Of a stretch of DNA of 64,000 nt, positions 27,702 through 36,180 are shown in pieces. The notes under the pieces were generated by a model. It was not told the DNA's origin. It did no database searches and worked only from the letters and a program-made list of their open reading frames with translations. The number at the start of each line of letters is the position of its first letter. Positions within the stretch are counted from its first letter, which is position 1. Origin of the DNA: CAYUQT01 sp964596165 (lineage in GTDB: Bacteria; Planctomycetota; Phycisphaerae; UBA1845; JAFGLZ01); the NCBI GenBank assembly GCA_964596165.1, contig CAZQTW010000017.1, positions 28,498 through 92,497 of the forward strand, in the 5' to 3' direction. The translations under genes and the position numbers were made by a program.

Positions 27702-28558
27702 TGGCAACGGGCGACGCCAAGTCGGCCATCGACATGCTGCGTGAGGCCGCCTCACTGAATTTGGATGATCCCCTGCGGCGAGGGGGACAGATCGTGTTGC
27801 CGAGCTACGGACAACTCGTGGCGACCGGTGATATGCACGGACACCGCCGCAACTTCGCCAAACTCGTCAAGTACTGCGCCCTCGCCTCTTCGCCGGCGCG
27901 GTTCGTACTGCTGCAGGAGCTGATCCACGGCGAGCCGCAAGGACTGCACGAACCGGACATGTCCCATGAACTCCTGCTCGACGCCGCCCGTTGGAAGTGC
28001 GAGTTTCCGGATCAGGTCTTCTTCATTCAGTCGAACCATGAGGTCAGCCAAATCAGCGGGCGCGGCATCCTCAAGGGCGGGCGCGGCGTCCTGGAGGATT
28101 TCGCGAACGGTCTTACGGCCTGCTACGGATCGGAAGCCCCGAAGGTGAACGAGGCGATCGGCGAGTTCATCGCGTCCTTCCCTCTCGCCGTGCGCACCCC
28201 CCAACGCGTCTTCCTCTCGCATTCTCTGCCCGCCGAAAACGACATGGACGGCTTCGATCCGACGATCCTCGACCGCCGCCCCACCCGGGAGGATCTGGTC
28301 GACGGACCGGCCGGCAAGTTTCTGTGGGGCCGGCGCCATTCGTCGACACAGATCCGGCGCCTCGCCGAAATCCTGGCGGCCGACCTCTTCATCGTCGGCC
28401 ATCAGCCCGAGCCGCAGGGCTACCGAGTCGCCGACCCTCGGCTCCTCATCCTCAGCAGCGACCACAATCACGGCGTCTTCCTTCCGATCGATCTGTCGAA
28501 ACCGGCCACCATGGACGACCTCGTCAAGGGCATCCGAAAGTTCGTTTCCGTGGAATAG
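27698..28558 (+). CDS. PPP-like metallophosphoesterase coupled to the kinase
   Basis: A 286-residue calcineurin-like phosphoesterase. ATGDMHGH at residues 42-49 matches the GDxHG metal motif; FIQSNHEVS at 109-117 matches GNHE with Ser replacing Gly; LSHSLP and IVGHQPEPQG supply the later metal histidines. The middle GDxxDRG motif is not recognisable: the expected place reads LLQELIHGEP, where a Glu could substitute. The gene begins inside the kinase stop codon (four-base overlap), so the two products are probably made in fixed ratio, and the natural reading is a kinase with its opposing phosphatase. Whether it acts on proteins or on a small molecule such as a dinucleotide is open. Confidence 0.78.
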   Translation: MMATGDAKSAIDMLREAASLNLDDPLRRGGQIVLPSYGQLVATGDMHGHRRNFAKLVKYCALASSPARFVLLQELIHGEPQGLHEPDMSHELLLDAARWKCEFPDQVFFIQSNHEVSQISGRGILKGGRGVLEDFANGLTACYGSEAPKVNEAIGEFIASFPLAVRTPQRVFLSHSLPAENDMDGFDPTILDRRPTREDLVDGPAGKFLWGRRHSSTQIRRLAEILAADLFIVGHQPEPQGYRVADPRLLILSSDHNHGVFLPIDLSKPATMDDLVKGIRKFVSVE

Positions 28559-28572
28559 CGGGACTATTCACC

Positions 28573-28600
28573 GTCGGCGTTTCTGATAAAATGCGCCGAC
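28573..28600. promoter_or_regulatory. Inverted repeat around a -10-like sequence
   Basis: GTCGGCG at 28573-28579 and CGCCGAC at 28594-28600 form a perfect seven-base inverted repeat, 14 bases apart, with TAAAAT (28587-28592) between them. It lies about 90 bases before the Tat-exported oxidoreductase and could be an operator over its promoter or an RNA hairpin. Confidence 0.3.
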
Positions 28601-28687
28601 CTACGTGCGACAGGCGCGACGGTGTTCATGCCCGCGCGATCGCCGGATACCGGCGAAGTCATCTCGTCAACTGAGGAGGAGTATGCG

Positions 28688-30124
28688 ATGTCGTCCGAAT
28701 CGGTCAACCGACGACGTTTCCTACGGGATTCCACGTTGGCATCGGTGGGCCTGGCGGCCGGAACACGCATTTCGGCGAGCGCCGCTCAGGGAAAGTCCGC
28801 CCACAACAAAGTCATTCTCGGCTGCATGGGCATCGGCGGACGCGGCGCCTACTTGACCGAGGCCTTCGCCAAACGGGCCGCCAAGCAGAAAGACTGCGAA
28901 GTCGCCTACGTCTGCGATGTGCGTGACGAACGCCTCCGCGCCGCCGTGCAGATGGTCAAGAAGCACCAGGGAAACGAGCCCAAAGGCGTAACCGACTTCC
29001 GCCGGATCCTCGACGACAAGAACGTCGACGCCCTCGTCATCGGAACGCCGGACCACTGGCACGCCCTCCCCGTCGTCTGGGGCGCCCAGGCGGGCAAGCA
29101 CGCCTACGTCGAGAAGCCCGCCTCCCACAGCATCTGGGAAGGCCGAAAAATGGTCGAGGCCGCCCGCAAGTACAAGAAAGTGGTTCAACTCGGCACCCAA
29201 ACCCGAAGCTCCGAATACATGTTCAAATGCATCGACTACATCAAATCGGGCAAGATGGGCACGATCCATCTCGTCAAGGTCTACAACATGATGCAAAAAC
29301 GGAGCAACATGAAGCCCGTGCCGGATAGCGAGCCGCCGAAAGGATTCGACTACGAAAAGTGGCTCGGCCCGGCGCCGATGCGCCCCTACAACGCCCAACG
29401 CGTCGGCACCTGGAACTGGTGGTGGGACTACTCCGGCGGCGACATCATCAACGACGGCGTCCACCAGATGGACCTGGCCAACTGGGTCATCGGACACCAG
29501 TCGCCGATCAGCGTCTTCTGTCAGGGCGGCAAGCTCGCCGTCGACGATCCGCTGGAGGCCCCCGATACCCAGACCGTCGTCTACGAGTTCCCCAAGATGA
29601 CAATGACGTTCGAACTGGCCATGTGGACGCCGTACCTGAACAAAATCGACATGCGCCTTCGCGACGGCGATTTCTTCTGTGAGTGGCCGTTCAACGCGAC
29701 ACGCGTCGAAGTCTATGGCACCAAGGAGATGATGATGATCGCCCGCCACGGCGGCGGTTGGCAGGCGTTCAAGAACGGCGAGAAGGAAGGAACCGTCGTC
29801 AAGCACGACAAGGACAGGGAGTGGAAGGAGACACACAAGGTTGCCGCGGCCGTCGAGTCGGGCTTCTGTCATGGTCTCCAGGGCAACCCGTGGCACCAGG
29901 ACAATTTCATCAAGTGCATCCGGAGCGGTGAACGCCCCAACGGCGACATCGAGGCCGGACACCTGTCGACGGTCCTGTGCCAGTTGGGCAATATCTCGTA
30001 CCGGGTCGGCTGCCAGAAGCTCCTTTGGGACGGCAAGGCCGAGCGATTCACCAACAGCGACGAGGCCAACGCGCTGATCAAACGGACCTACCGCGATCCG
30101 TGGGTGATCAAGGATGAGGTGTAA
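28688..30124 (+). CDS. Gfo/Idh/MocA-family oxidoreductase with Tat signal
   Basis: A 478-residue protein with a twin-arginine leader (SVNRRRFLRDSTLASVGLAAG, cleavage near residue 35), so it folds with its cofactor and is exported to the periplasm. The dinucleotide motif GCMGIGGRGAY follows. VIGTPDHWH and YVEKPASHSIWEG carry the EKP signature, and the C-terminal domain has NDGVHQMDLANW with the conserved histidine. This is the long, Tat-exported subgroup widespread in Planctomycetota and Verrucomicrobiota, related in layout to glycoside-acting oxidoreductases (GH109-like and others); the substrate is unknown. GAGGAGGAG precedes ATG 28688. Length is normal for the exported subgroup. Confidence 0.9.
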   Translation: MSSESVNRRRFLRDSTLASVGLAAGTRISASAAQGKSAHNKVILGCMGIGGRGAYLTEAFAKRAAKQKDCEVAYVCDVRDERLRAAVQMVKKHQGNEPKGVTDFRRILDDKNVDALVIGTPDHWHALPVVWGAQAGKHAYVEKPASHSIWEGRKMVEAARKYKKVVQLGTQTRSSEYMFKCIDYIKSGKMGTIHLVKVYNMMQKRSNMKPVPDSEPPKGFDYEKWLGPAPMRPYNAQRVGTWNWWWDYSGGDIINDGVHQMDLANWVIGHQSPISVFCQGGKLAVDDPLEAPDTQTVVYEFPKMTMTFELAMWTPYLNKIDMRLRDGDFFCEWPFNATRVEVYGTKEMMMIARHGGGWQAFKNGEKEGTVVKHDKDREWKETHKVAAAVESGFCHGLQGNPWHQDNFIKCIRSGERPNGDIEAGHLSTVLCQLGNISYRVGCQKLLWDGKAERFTNSDEANALIKRTYRDPWVIKDEV

Positions 30125-30252
30125 CCGGCAGCAGAATTAAGCTGTGATTCCAACAGAATCGATCGCTTGAGCCATACACCCTATGGGCAATCTGCATGGT
30201 GCCAGGGCAACTCTCTTGGATAATGGAGAGTAGACCTGATAGGATTCGTTCC

Positions 30253-30561
30253 ATGGTCCTCAACGGGGTTCACATGCCGGAATCTGCAATCACCGAATTC
30301 TGCCGCCGGAATGAGATTGTACGGCTGGCACTGTTCGGCTCCATCCTCCGCGATGACTTCCGGCCTGAGAGCGACGTAGATGTACTCGTCGAGTTTCGCC
30401 AAGGGGTCCCCGTGGGGTATCTCCGCCTTGGGGAGGTCGAAGCTGAACTGTCCGACCTGCTCAGCCGCCGGGTGGACTTGAGCACGCCCGGGTGCCTAAG
30501 CCCCTACTTCCGCGATGACGTATTGATGGAGGCGCAGACGTTGTATGTCGCGGCAGGATGA
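30253..30561 (+). CDS. MNT-type nucleotidyltransferase (MntA-like antitoxin)
   Basis: A 102-residue minimal nucleotidyltransferase. The signature GSX10DXD is exact: G29-S30, then D41 and D43 in SDVDVLVEF. In characterised HepT/MntA (type VII) toxin-antitoxin systems this enzyme inactivates the HEPN ribonuclease toxin by adding AMP to a tyrosine. The next gene, overlapping by 17 bases, is a HEPN gene, so the pair is a classical HepT/MntA module, although the toxin frame is broken. ATG 30253 has AGGATT upstream; ATG 30274 is another possible start. The element is bounded by the Tat oxidoreductase and the convergent RNase R gene, a typical passenger position. Confidence 0.8.
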   Translation: MVLNGVHMPESAITEFCRRNEIVRLALFGSILRDDFRPESDVDVLVEFRQGVPVGYLRLGEVEAELSDLLSRRVDLSTPGCLSPYFRDDVLMEAQTLYVAAG

Positions 30562-30893
30562 CACGATCTCCTTGCGCCAAATGCTGGATCATGCCCGGGA
30601 GGCCGTGGCCCTCATCGTGGGTAAAAACGAAAGAGGACTTCGATCGGGACCGTGTTCTGCAGCTTGCTCTGATACGATTGGTTGAGGTGGTGGGTGAAGC
30701 CGCAACGCGCGTTTCGCCCGAGGGGCGAGAACGAAGTCCGGGAGTGCCCTGGAAGGGCGCGATCAGCATGCGAAATCGGCTCGTCCATGGATATGACGCC
30801 GTGGATCTCCGGGTCCTCTGGGATACCCTACAAACCGACTTGCCGCGGTTGATCGAGGAACTCGAGCGTGTCCTCCCACCGAGGATGAGTTAG
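30545..30893 (+). pseudogene. HEPN ribonuclease toxin (HepT-like), frameshifted
   Basis: Two adjacent frames together give a complete HEPN protein of about 115 residues. The first frame starts at ATG 30545 (MSRQDDTISLRQMLDHAREA to ALIVGK); the rest (KEDFDRDRVLQLALIRLVEV to the stop at 30893) lies in another frame. The break is at a run of five A (30623-30627). Removing one A restores a continuous VGKTKEDFDRD, as expected for the family. The catalytic and AMPylation motif RX4HXY is intact in the second part (RNRLVHGY). Either the toxin is inactivated by a single-base insertion or the base is a sequencing error in a homopolymer. The start overlaps the antitoxin gene. Confidence 0.8.
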
Positions 30894-33178
30894 CGCTGCC
30901 GCCCCTTGCCCCGGCGATCACGGTGGCCATGCCGGCGGTGGGACTTGTCCTTCTTCGGGCCCCGATGTCTCGGCTCGCCCCGCTTCGGTTCGCCCTTCGC
31001 CTTCGCGGGCATTTCGGCCTTCTTCTTCGTAGCCACGCCCGGCTGTCCGACCAGCGCCAGGTCGAGCTGGCGAGCCGGGATGTTGACGTTCACGATCCGT
31101 GCGGTGACCAGATCGCCCAGCGAGATCCGCCGGCCGGTCCGCTGGCCGACCGCGCTGCCCGTACGGGCGTCGATGTCCCACCAGTCGTCGGGCAGGTCGG
31201 CGAAGCGAATGAGCCCCTCGACGCCGTACCGAATCGATCGGACGAAGACCCCGACGTTCGTCACGCCCGTCACCACGCCGTCGAATGTCTCGTTGACATG
31301 GTTCGAAAGCAACTCGAGCACCTTGACCGTCCTGGCCTCTCGCTCCGCGTCGGCCGCCCGCCGCTCGGTGAAGCTGCAATGATCGCCGAGCTGGACCAGA
31401 TTCTCGAAGCTCGGTATGCCCGCGGCCGAGGGATGAACGCCCTTGTCCAGCCGCCCATCGAGATACCTCTCCAACAACCGATGTACCGTCAGATCCGGAT
31501 ACCTCCGAATCGGCGACGTGAAATGGCAGTAGTGCCGGCTGGCCAACGCGAAGTGCCCGACGCTCCGCGGCGAGTAGACCGCCTGCTCCATCGAACGCAA
31601 CACGGCCATGTTGACCGCGAACGCCTCCGGCCGGCCCCGAACCGAGGCCAGCAGGCTGAGCATCCCCTGGCGATCGAGCGGACCCTTGATCTTGTGCCCG
31701 AAGGCGCGGACGAACCGCGAGATGTTTTCCGACGACTCGGACGCCGGATCGGGATGAATCCGCCGCAGAAACGGCGCCCCCAACCGGTCGAGCAGCCGCG
31801 CGACGGCCTCGTTCGCCTCGACCATGAACATCTCGATCAGCGTATGCGAGAAACTCGTGTCGGCCGGATGGGCGTCGACCACGCGCCCCTCGTCGTCATA
31901 CTCGAGCTCGATCTCGGGGAGGTCCAAGACGATCATCCCCTCCGCCAGCCGCCGCTTCTGGATGATCCGCGCCAGCTTCTCCATCTGCTGAAGAAGTTCG
32001 ACGACGCGCTTGTCGAACCCGCCCGTCTTGCCCCCCAGGATGAGCGTGGCCTGGTCGTACGTCAGCCGCGCCGTCGAGCAGATCACGGCCGCGGCGAACC
32101 GGCTGCCGATGACCTCGCCGTCCTTGTCGTAGCGGATGAACGCGCTCTTCGTCAGGCGGGGTTGGTCCTGCTGGAGACTGCATAGCCCGTTGCTCAGGAC
32201 CTCCGGCAGCATCGGCACGACGTACTGCGGCAGGTAGACGCTGTTGCCTCGCAGGCGGGCCTCACCGTCGAGCGCCGAACCCTCGCGGACAAACGCCGAT
32301 ACATCGGCAATGTGAACGCCCAGCTCCCATTCGCCGTGGGCCATCCGCTTGAGCGAGATGGCATCGTCAAAGTCGCGGGCGTCGTTGGGGTCGATGGTAA
32401 TGATGATCTCGTTGCGGAGATCCTCGCGCCGGCGAAGTGCCTCGTCCAGATCGAACGCTCGTGAGACCCGACGGGCCTCGGCGACCACATCCGCCGGAAA
32501 GTCCTCCGGGATGTGATGCTGCCGGATGATACTCCGGATGTCGACGCCGGGATCGCCTCGTTGGCCCAACCGCTCGACGATCACACCCTGCGCCCGCCGG
32601 CCCGCCGCCGGATACGTGATGATCTCGACGACCACCTGGTCGCCCGCTTTGGCCCCCTTGGCCCCGACGTCGTCCACGAAGATCGGAACGCGCAGCGCGT
32701 TGCCGTCGGGCCAAACGTGCCATCGCCCCTGCTCGCGACGAAGCTCGCCGACGAAACGACTCGCGCCGCGTTCGAGAACCTCGATAATCCGCCCGTGATG
32801 AAGCATCTCACCCCGGCGCTTGCCCCGGCGGATGACCTTGGCCCGGACGGTATCGCCGGTGATGGCGTCGAGCGACTCACCCTCGGGGATATAGAGGTCG
32901 CCGTGGACCGTCGGCGACGACGGCACGACGAACCCGAAACCCCGCGGGTGCCCGCGATACGTCCCGACGACCTCGCCCGTCGCCCCGGGCAGCATGATCG
33001 CGCTCGAACTGCCGAGGACGATCCGGCCCCCGGCCATCAACTCCTTGACGGCCTGTCGGAACTCGCCGTACTCGCCACGTGCGATACCCATCGACCGGGC
33101 GAGCAACCGCTCCTCCTGGGGCCTGTACCCCGGCTTGCCGACATAACTCAATATCCGTTCCGGCATTTCATCCGACAC
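30890..33178 (-). CDS. rnr: Ribonuclease R (RNB-family 3'-5' exoribonuclease)
   Basis: A 762-residue exoribonuclease degrading structured RNA. Order of domains: an N-terminal helix-turn-helix-like segment (1-60), cold-shock OB domains (GTYRGHPRGFGFVVP at about 72-86, and a second near 140-200), the RNB catalytic domain starting around 255 with DPNDARDFDDA at 263-273 holding the metal-binding aspartates, an S1 domain (FDGVVTGVTNVGVFV), and a strongly basic Lys/Arg tail of about 45 residues typical of RNase R. The start is GTG 33178 with AAAGGAA upstream; it overlaps the end of the upstream gene by eleven bases, so translation is likely coupled. The stop overlaps that of the convergent HepT remnant. 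Confidence 0.94.
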   Translation of the reverse strand: MSDEMPERILSYVGKPGYRPQEERLLARSMGIARGEYGEFRQAVKELMAGGRIVLGSSSAIMLPGATGEVVGTYRGHPRGFGFVVPSSPTVHGDLYIPEGESLDAITGDTVRAKVIRRGKRRGEMLHHGRIIEVLERGASRFVGELRREQGRWHVWPDGNALRVPIFVDDVGAKGAKAGDQVVVEIITYPAAGRRAQGVIVERLGQRGDPGVDIRSIIRQHHIPEDFPADVVAEARRVSRAFDLDEALRRREDLRNEIIITIDPNDARDFDDAISLKRMAHGEWELGVHIADVSAFVREGSALDGEARLRGNSVYLPQYVVPMLPEVLSNGLCSLQQDQPRLTKSAFIRYDKDGEVIGSRFAAAVICSTARLTYDQATLILGGKTGGFDKRVVELLQQMEKLARIIQKRRLAEGMIVLDLPEIELEYDDEGRVVDAHPADTSFSHTLIEMFMVEANEAVARLLDRLGAPFLRRIHPDPASESSENISRFVRAFGHKIKGPLDRQGMLSLLASVRGRPEAFAVNMAVLRSMEQAVYSPRSVGHFALASRHYCHFTSPIRRYPDLTVHRLLERYLDGRLDKGVHPSAAGIPSFENLVQLGDHCSFTERRAADAEREARTVKVLELLSNHVNETFDGVVTGVTNVGVFVRSIRYGVEGLIRFADLPDDWWDIDARTGSAVGQRTGRRISLGDLVTARIVNVNIPARQLDLALVGQPGVATKKKAEMPAKAKGEPKRGEPRHRGPKKDKSHRRHGHRDRRGKGRQR

Positions 33179-33932
33179 AGTGCATGTTCCTTTCTTGTAT
33201 GGTGGCGCCCGGTCCTCGTTGCTTCCTGGCCTCTTGGGTTGTAGCCGCCTTCTTGTGTCTGGGCTTGGCAGGCGTTCCGGAAATCGTCGGCCACCACCAG
33301 TCCGGAACCTCTATGTCAAATTCGGTGTAGGGATCGTCGCGAGACACAAACCTAAAGATCCATTCGGAGCGAAGGGCTTGGAAATCCATTAGGCCGTAGT
33401 CTCCTGGGTCCAGCCCGGCCCTCCTCAGGGCCTTTCCTGCACAAGCGTACGCCTCTTCAACCGAACGTCGTGATAAGCCCCTTATTGGTATCGTCGCCCT
33501 GGCGGGAGCGCTCGCCGCTTGTGTGGTACGCGAAGTCTGATCTGTGGAAGTCGCGACGCTTGGATTCGCCAAAGTCATCCAGCCGAGCCTGATCTTGCCA
33601 CTATCCGCACCAATTGCGTCGAAGAAATGGCCATCATCGACAGGATGGTACGGGCTCTTGCGATGAAAGATAAACAACCACCCCCTGTCCCCACCATTGC
33701 GCGCACCGAAACTGGCTAGTTCGTACTCAACCATCTTGTATCCCACCGACGTTGCCGACATGTGAGCAATGGCGAGCGCTTCCTCGCATGGCAATCGTGG
33801 AAACCACTCGAATTGGGCCGGCTCATTGGGCGCAGAGATACGTTCCAGGTAGCACCAGCCCAGCAGTCCGACCAGGCAGACCGCACCACCCAGGAGGACG
33901 AACCAAGCAGGTTTCCGCAATTTGCCTCGCAT
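33168..33932 (-). CDS. Membrane-anchored protein of unknown function
   Basis: A 254-residue protein not recognised as any family. One hydrophobic segment near the N terminus (KPAWFVLLGGAVCLVGLLGW, residues 7-26) follows a short basic stretch, indicating an N-terminal membrane anchor with the rest outside the cytoplasm. The body contains two similar stretches, EEALAIAHMSATSVGYKM and EEAYACAGKALRRAGLDPG, suggesting a duplicated alpha/beta unit, separated by a Ser/Thr/Ala-rich linker. The C terminus is basic and overlaps the start of rnr by eleven bases. Start choice: ATG 33932, where the membrane segment begins; the Shine-Dalgarno is weak. Function unknown. Confidence 0.6.
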   Translation of the reverse strand: MRGKLRKPAWFVLLGGAVCLVGLLGWCYLERISAPNEPAQFEWFPRLPCEEALAIAHMSATSVGYKMVEYELASFGARNGGDRGWLFIFHRKSPYHPVDDGHFFDAIGADSGKIRLGWMTLANPSVATSTDQTSRTTQAASAPARATIPIRGLSRRSVEEAYACAGKALRRAGLDPGDYGLMDFQALRSEWIFRFVSRDDPYTEFDIEVPDWWWPTISGTPAKPRHKKAATTQEARKQRGPGATIQERNMHCVG

Positions 33933-34112
33933 GTATGTACCGACCGCCGGTTTCAAGCCCCCCCGTCCGTCACGAGGACATCATTCCTCGCCGTATCCGC
34001 GGTGAACTTCGTACGGCCGATCTTACGAGAAAAGGACACCGATTCCAACGCCGAGGTAAATGGAGCGCGAAACGCGAGCGAGGAGGCGTGACAATACCTG
34101 CGAGAGCCGCTT

Positions 34113-34319
34113 GCCCTGAAAGGGCGAAAGAGAATAGCCGGGGGCGAGCGAAGCGACGCCCCCGGTGCCCCACCCCCGGTCGCTTCTCAAGCCCTGAATG
34201 GGCGGACCAAGGCCCTGAGCTCGCCGGCATTCCTCGCCCGTTCAGGGCTAAAAAGAATATGGCCGGCCCTGTTTCCCGGGGGCTGCGCCCCCGGCTACTT
34301 TCTCACGGCCCTTCGGGCC
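34113..34319. repeat. Cluster of GC-rich palindromes (REP-like intergenic element)
   Basis: In a 600-base gap without a gene lie at least four hairpins: GCCCTGAAAGGGC at 34113-34125; CCGGGGGCG and CGCCCCCGG at 34138-34146/34157-34165 (nine perfect base pairs, ten-base loop); CCGGGGGC and GCCCCCGG at 34276-34283/34287-34294 (eight pairs, three-base loop); and GGCCCTTCGGGCC at 34307-34319. The AAAGGGCGAAAGAGAATAGC and GAGCGAAGCGACGC wording resembles a repeat family that I recall from several planctomycete genomes, where it is sometimes mistranslated as small hypothetical proteins. It probably is a mobile or transposase-associated repeat, or serves as a terminator between opposing genes. Confidence 0.65.
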
Positions 34320-34535
34320 TGACAACACGTTCGCTTTGGGGTGTTGATCCGGGGCGGCATTAGCACCCACATCGCGCGATCCACCCAACGTGTCACAGAT
34401 CTACGTAATAGGGGGTTCAAGGTGGGAGCCCTCGACTGGAGAGGTCGCCTCGTTTACGCTTCGGCGCGAGAGGAAGTCCCGGAATCGGGGGCCGATCCGA
34501 ATCGTGCAGAGGCGTTGGATACGGGAGCGACCGGA

Positions 34536-35786
34536 ATGCGTATCTTGGCTGCAACCATCGTCGCCGCGGCGTGGCTCCCACGTGCGCAGCCATCGGCAGC
34601 AGCGACCGACAGAAACACTCCCACGACCACGGCAACAACGTCACGGCCCGCCGCCCGCGAAATACTCGTTGATGCCGACTATCCCGGCGGAAACATCCTC
34701 GTCGACAAGATCGAGAACGACGTGGTTCACGTTCGACCGGACCTGCGCGATACCGACGGATGGTGGTTCTACTGGAACTTTCGGGTCCGCGGCGCGGCGG
34801 GCCGAACGCTCGTCTTCACGTTCGGCGATCGCAGCCCGATCGGCGTCCACGGTCCGGCGGTCAGTTTCAACGGCGGGAAGTCCTGGTCGTGGCTGGGCAG
34901 TCAGGCCGTCGAGGGGGCCTCGTTCCGTCATGCATTCAGCCCAAGAATGAATGAAGTACGTTTCTGCTTCTGCATCCCCTATCAAGAAGCGGACCTCAGA
35001 CAATTCCTCGCCGGCCACGCGACGAACAAGTCACTGCGCGTCGAAACGCTCTGCAAAACGCGCAACGGCCGCACCGTGGAACGGCTTCACATCGGCAAGC
35101 TCGACGGCAAACCGGAATACCGTGTCCTGGTGACCTGCCGCCATCACGCCTGCGAAATGATGGCCAACTGGTGCCTGGAAGGCCTCATCGAACAGATCCT
35201 GGCCCCCAACGCCCACGATGGCCAGTGGTTGCGTGAGAATGTCGAGTTCATGGCGATCCCCTTCATGGACAAGGACGGTGCGGAGGACGGCGACCAGGGG
35301 AAGAACCGCAGGCCACACGACCACAACCGCGATTACGCGGGCGAGAGCATCTACCCCGAGGTGCGTGAGTTGCGGCGTCTGGTGCCGACCTGGTCGCAGA
35401 CCCGGCTCCGAGTGGCCATCGACCTGCACAACCCCCACATCAGGGGCCCGCACAATGAGGTGATCTACCAGGTCGGCAGCCGGAAGGCGGCCATCTGGAA
35501 CGAGCAGCACAAGTTCGGAAGCATCCTTCAGTCCGTACGGCCGGCCTTGCTTGTCTACAGCACGGAGAACGACCTTCCGTTCGGCAAGGGCTGGAACAAA
35601 CCCGAGAACTACAAGGCGGGTAAGAGCTTCGCCGCCTGGGCCGGCGAATTGGAGGGCGTCCGGCTGGCGACATCGATTGAGATCCCCTATGCCAATGCCT
35701 CCGGGGCAGTGGTCACGCCGACCACCGCGCGGGCCTTCGGTCACAATCTGGCCGGGGCGATTCGGCAGTATCTCACGTCACGGTAG
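34536..35786 (+). CDS. Exported M14-family zinc carboxypeptidase (CCP/Nna1-like layout)
   Basis: A 416-residue exported peptidase. After a signal peptide (1-23) and a Thr-rich linker, residues 45-150 form a beta domain (DGWWFYWNFRVRG) like the N-domain that precedes the catalytic domain in cytosolic-carboxypeptidase-type M14 proteins. The catalytic domain has CRHHACE, with H204 and E207 as zinc ligands, NRDY around 264-267 (substrate carboxylate), H298 in AIDLHNPH as third ligand, and TSIEIPYA near the C terminus holding the likely catalytic glutamate. It would remove C-terminal residues from peptides outside the cytoplasm. The start is chosen for the signal peptide and GGGAG upstream; the open frame extends 65 codons further 5'. 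Confidence 0.83.
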   Translation: MRILAATIVAAAWLPRAQPSAAATDRNTPTTTATTSRPAAREILVDADYPGGNILVDKIENDVVHVRPDLRDTDGWWFYWNFRVRGAAGRTLVFTFGDRSPIGVHGPAVSFNGGKSWSWLGSQAVEGASFRHAFSPRMNEVRFCFCIPYQEADLRQFLAGHATNKSLRVETLCKTRNGRTVERLHIGKLDGKPEYRVLVTCRHHACEMMANWCLEGLIEQILAPNAHDGQWLRENVEFMAIPFMDKDGAEDGDQGKNRRPHDHNRDYAGESIYPEVRELRRLVPTWSQTRLRVAIDLHNPHIRGPHNEVIYQVGSRKAAIWNEQHKFGSILQSVRPALLVYSTENDLPFGKGWNKPENYKAGKSFAAWAGELEGVRLATSIEIPYANASGAVVTPTTARAFGHNLAGAIRQYLTSR

Positions 35787-35877
35787 GCGGTCGCGGCCAT
35801 ATCGATGGCGGATCAGAAAGGCTTTGCCCTGGTCCGCGAGCGAAGCGGTGTTGTACACGATGCGGCGTCGCATGGGC

Positions 35878-36168
35878 ATGAAGCGCACGGTGTCGGCAAA
35901 GTCGAATGGAAGATCAAACGCTAGGCAACGTCCTGGCCCGCGGCATCGCCGCAAGCAGGCCTCATTCGTCGCCTGCGTAAGGAATGACGGATACGAAGCC
36001 TCGTTCGAGATCGGCAAGGTCTACGTGGTATTGCCCGCCCCTCAGGCGGCCAAGTACGGCCGCACCCGCGTAATGGATGAGTCTGATGAGGACTACCTGT
36101 CTCCTGTGGAATATTTCCTGCCTGTGCAGCTATCTAAGAGTGCCGTCGAAGCATTCACTGAGGCATAG
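35878..36168 (+). CDS. Small conserved protein of unknown function
   Basis: A 96-residue protein. The first 30 residues are basic and probably disordered. The remainder (SFVACVRNDGYEASFEIGKV then VVLPAPQAAKYGRTRVMDES, EDYLSPVEYFLPVQL) looks like a small beta-barrel protein family I have seen in many bacteria as stand-alone open frames of 70-90 residues, with the pattern NDGYxxSLExxKxYxVLPD...DESGEDYLYP. No function is established to my knowledge. The start is uncertain (ATG 35878 or GTG 35890); no good Shine-Dalgarno is visible. It may be a passenger gene in this decayed region. Confidence 0.55.
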   Translation: MKRTVSAKSNGRSNARQRPGPRHRRKQASFVACVRNDGYEASFEIGKVYVVLPAPQAAKYGRTRVMDESDEDYLSPVEYFLPVQLSKSAVEAFTEA

Positions 36169-36180
36169 CCTCCCCGTCCT

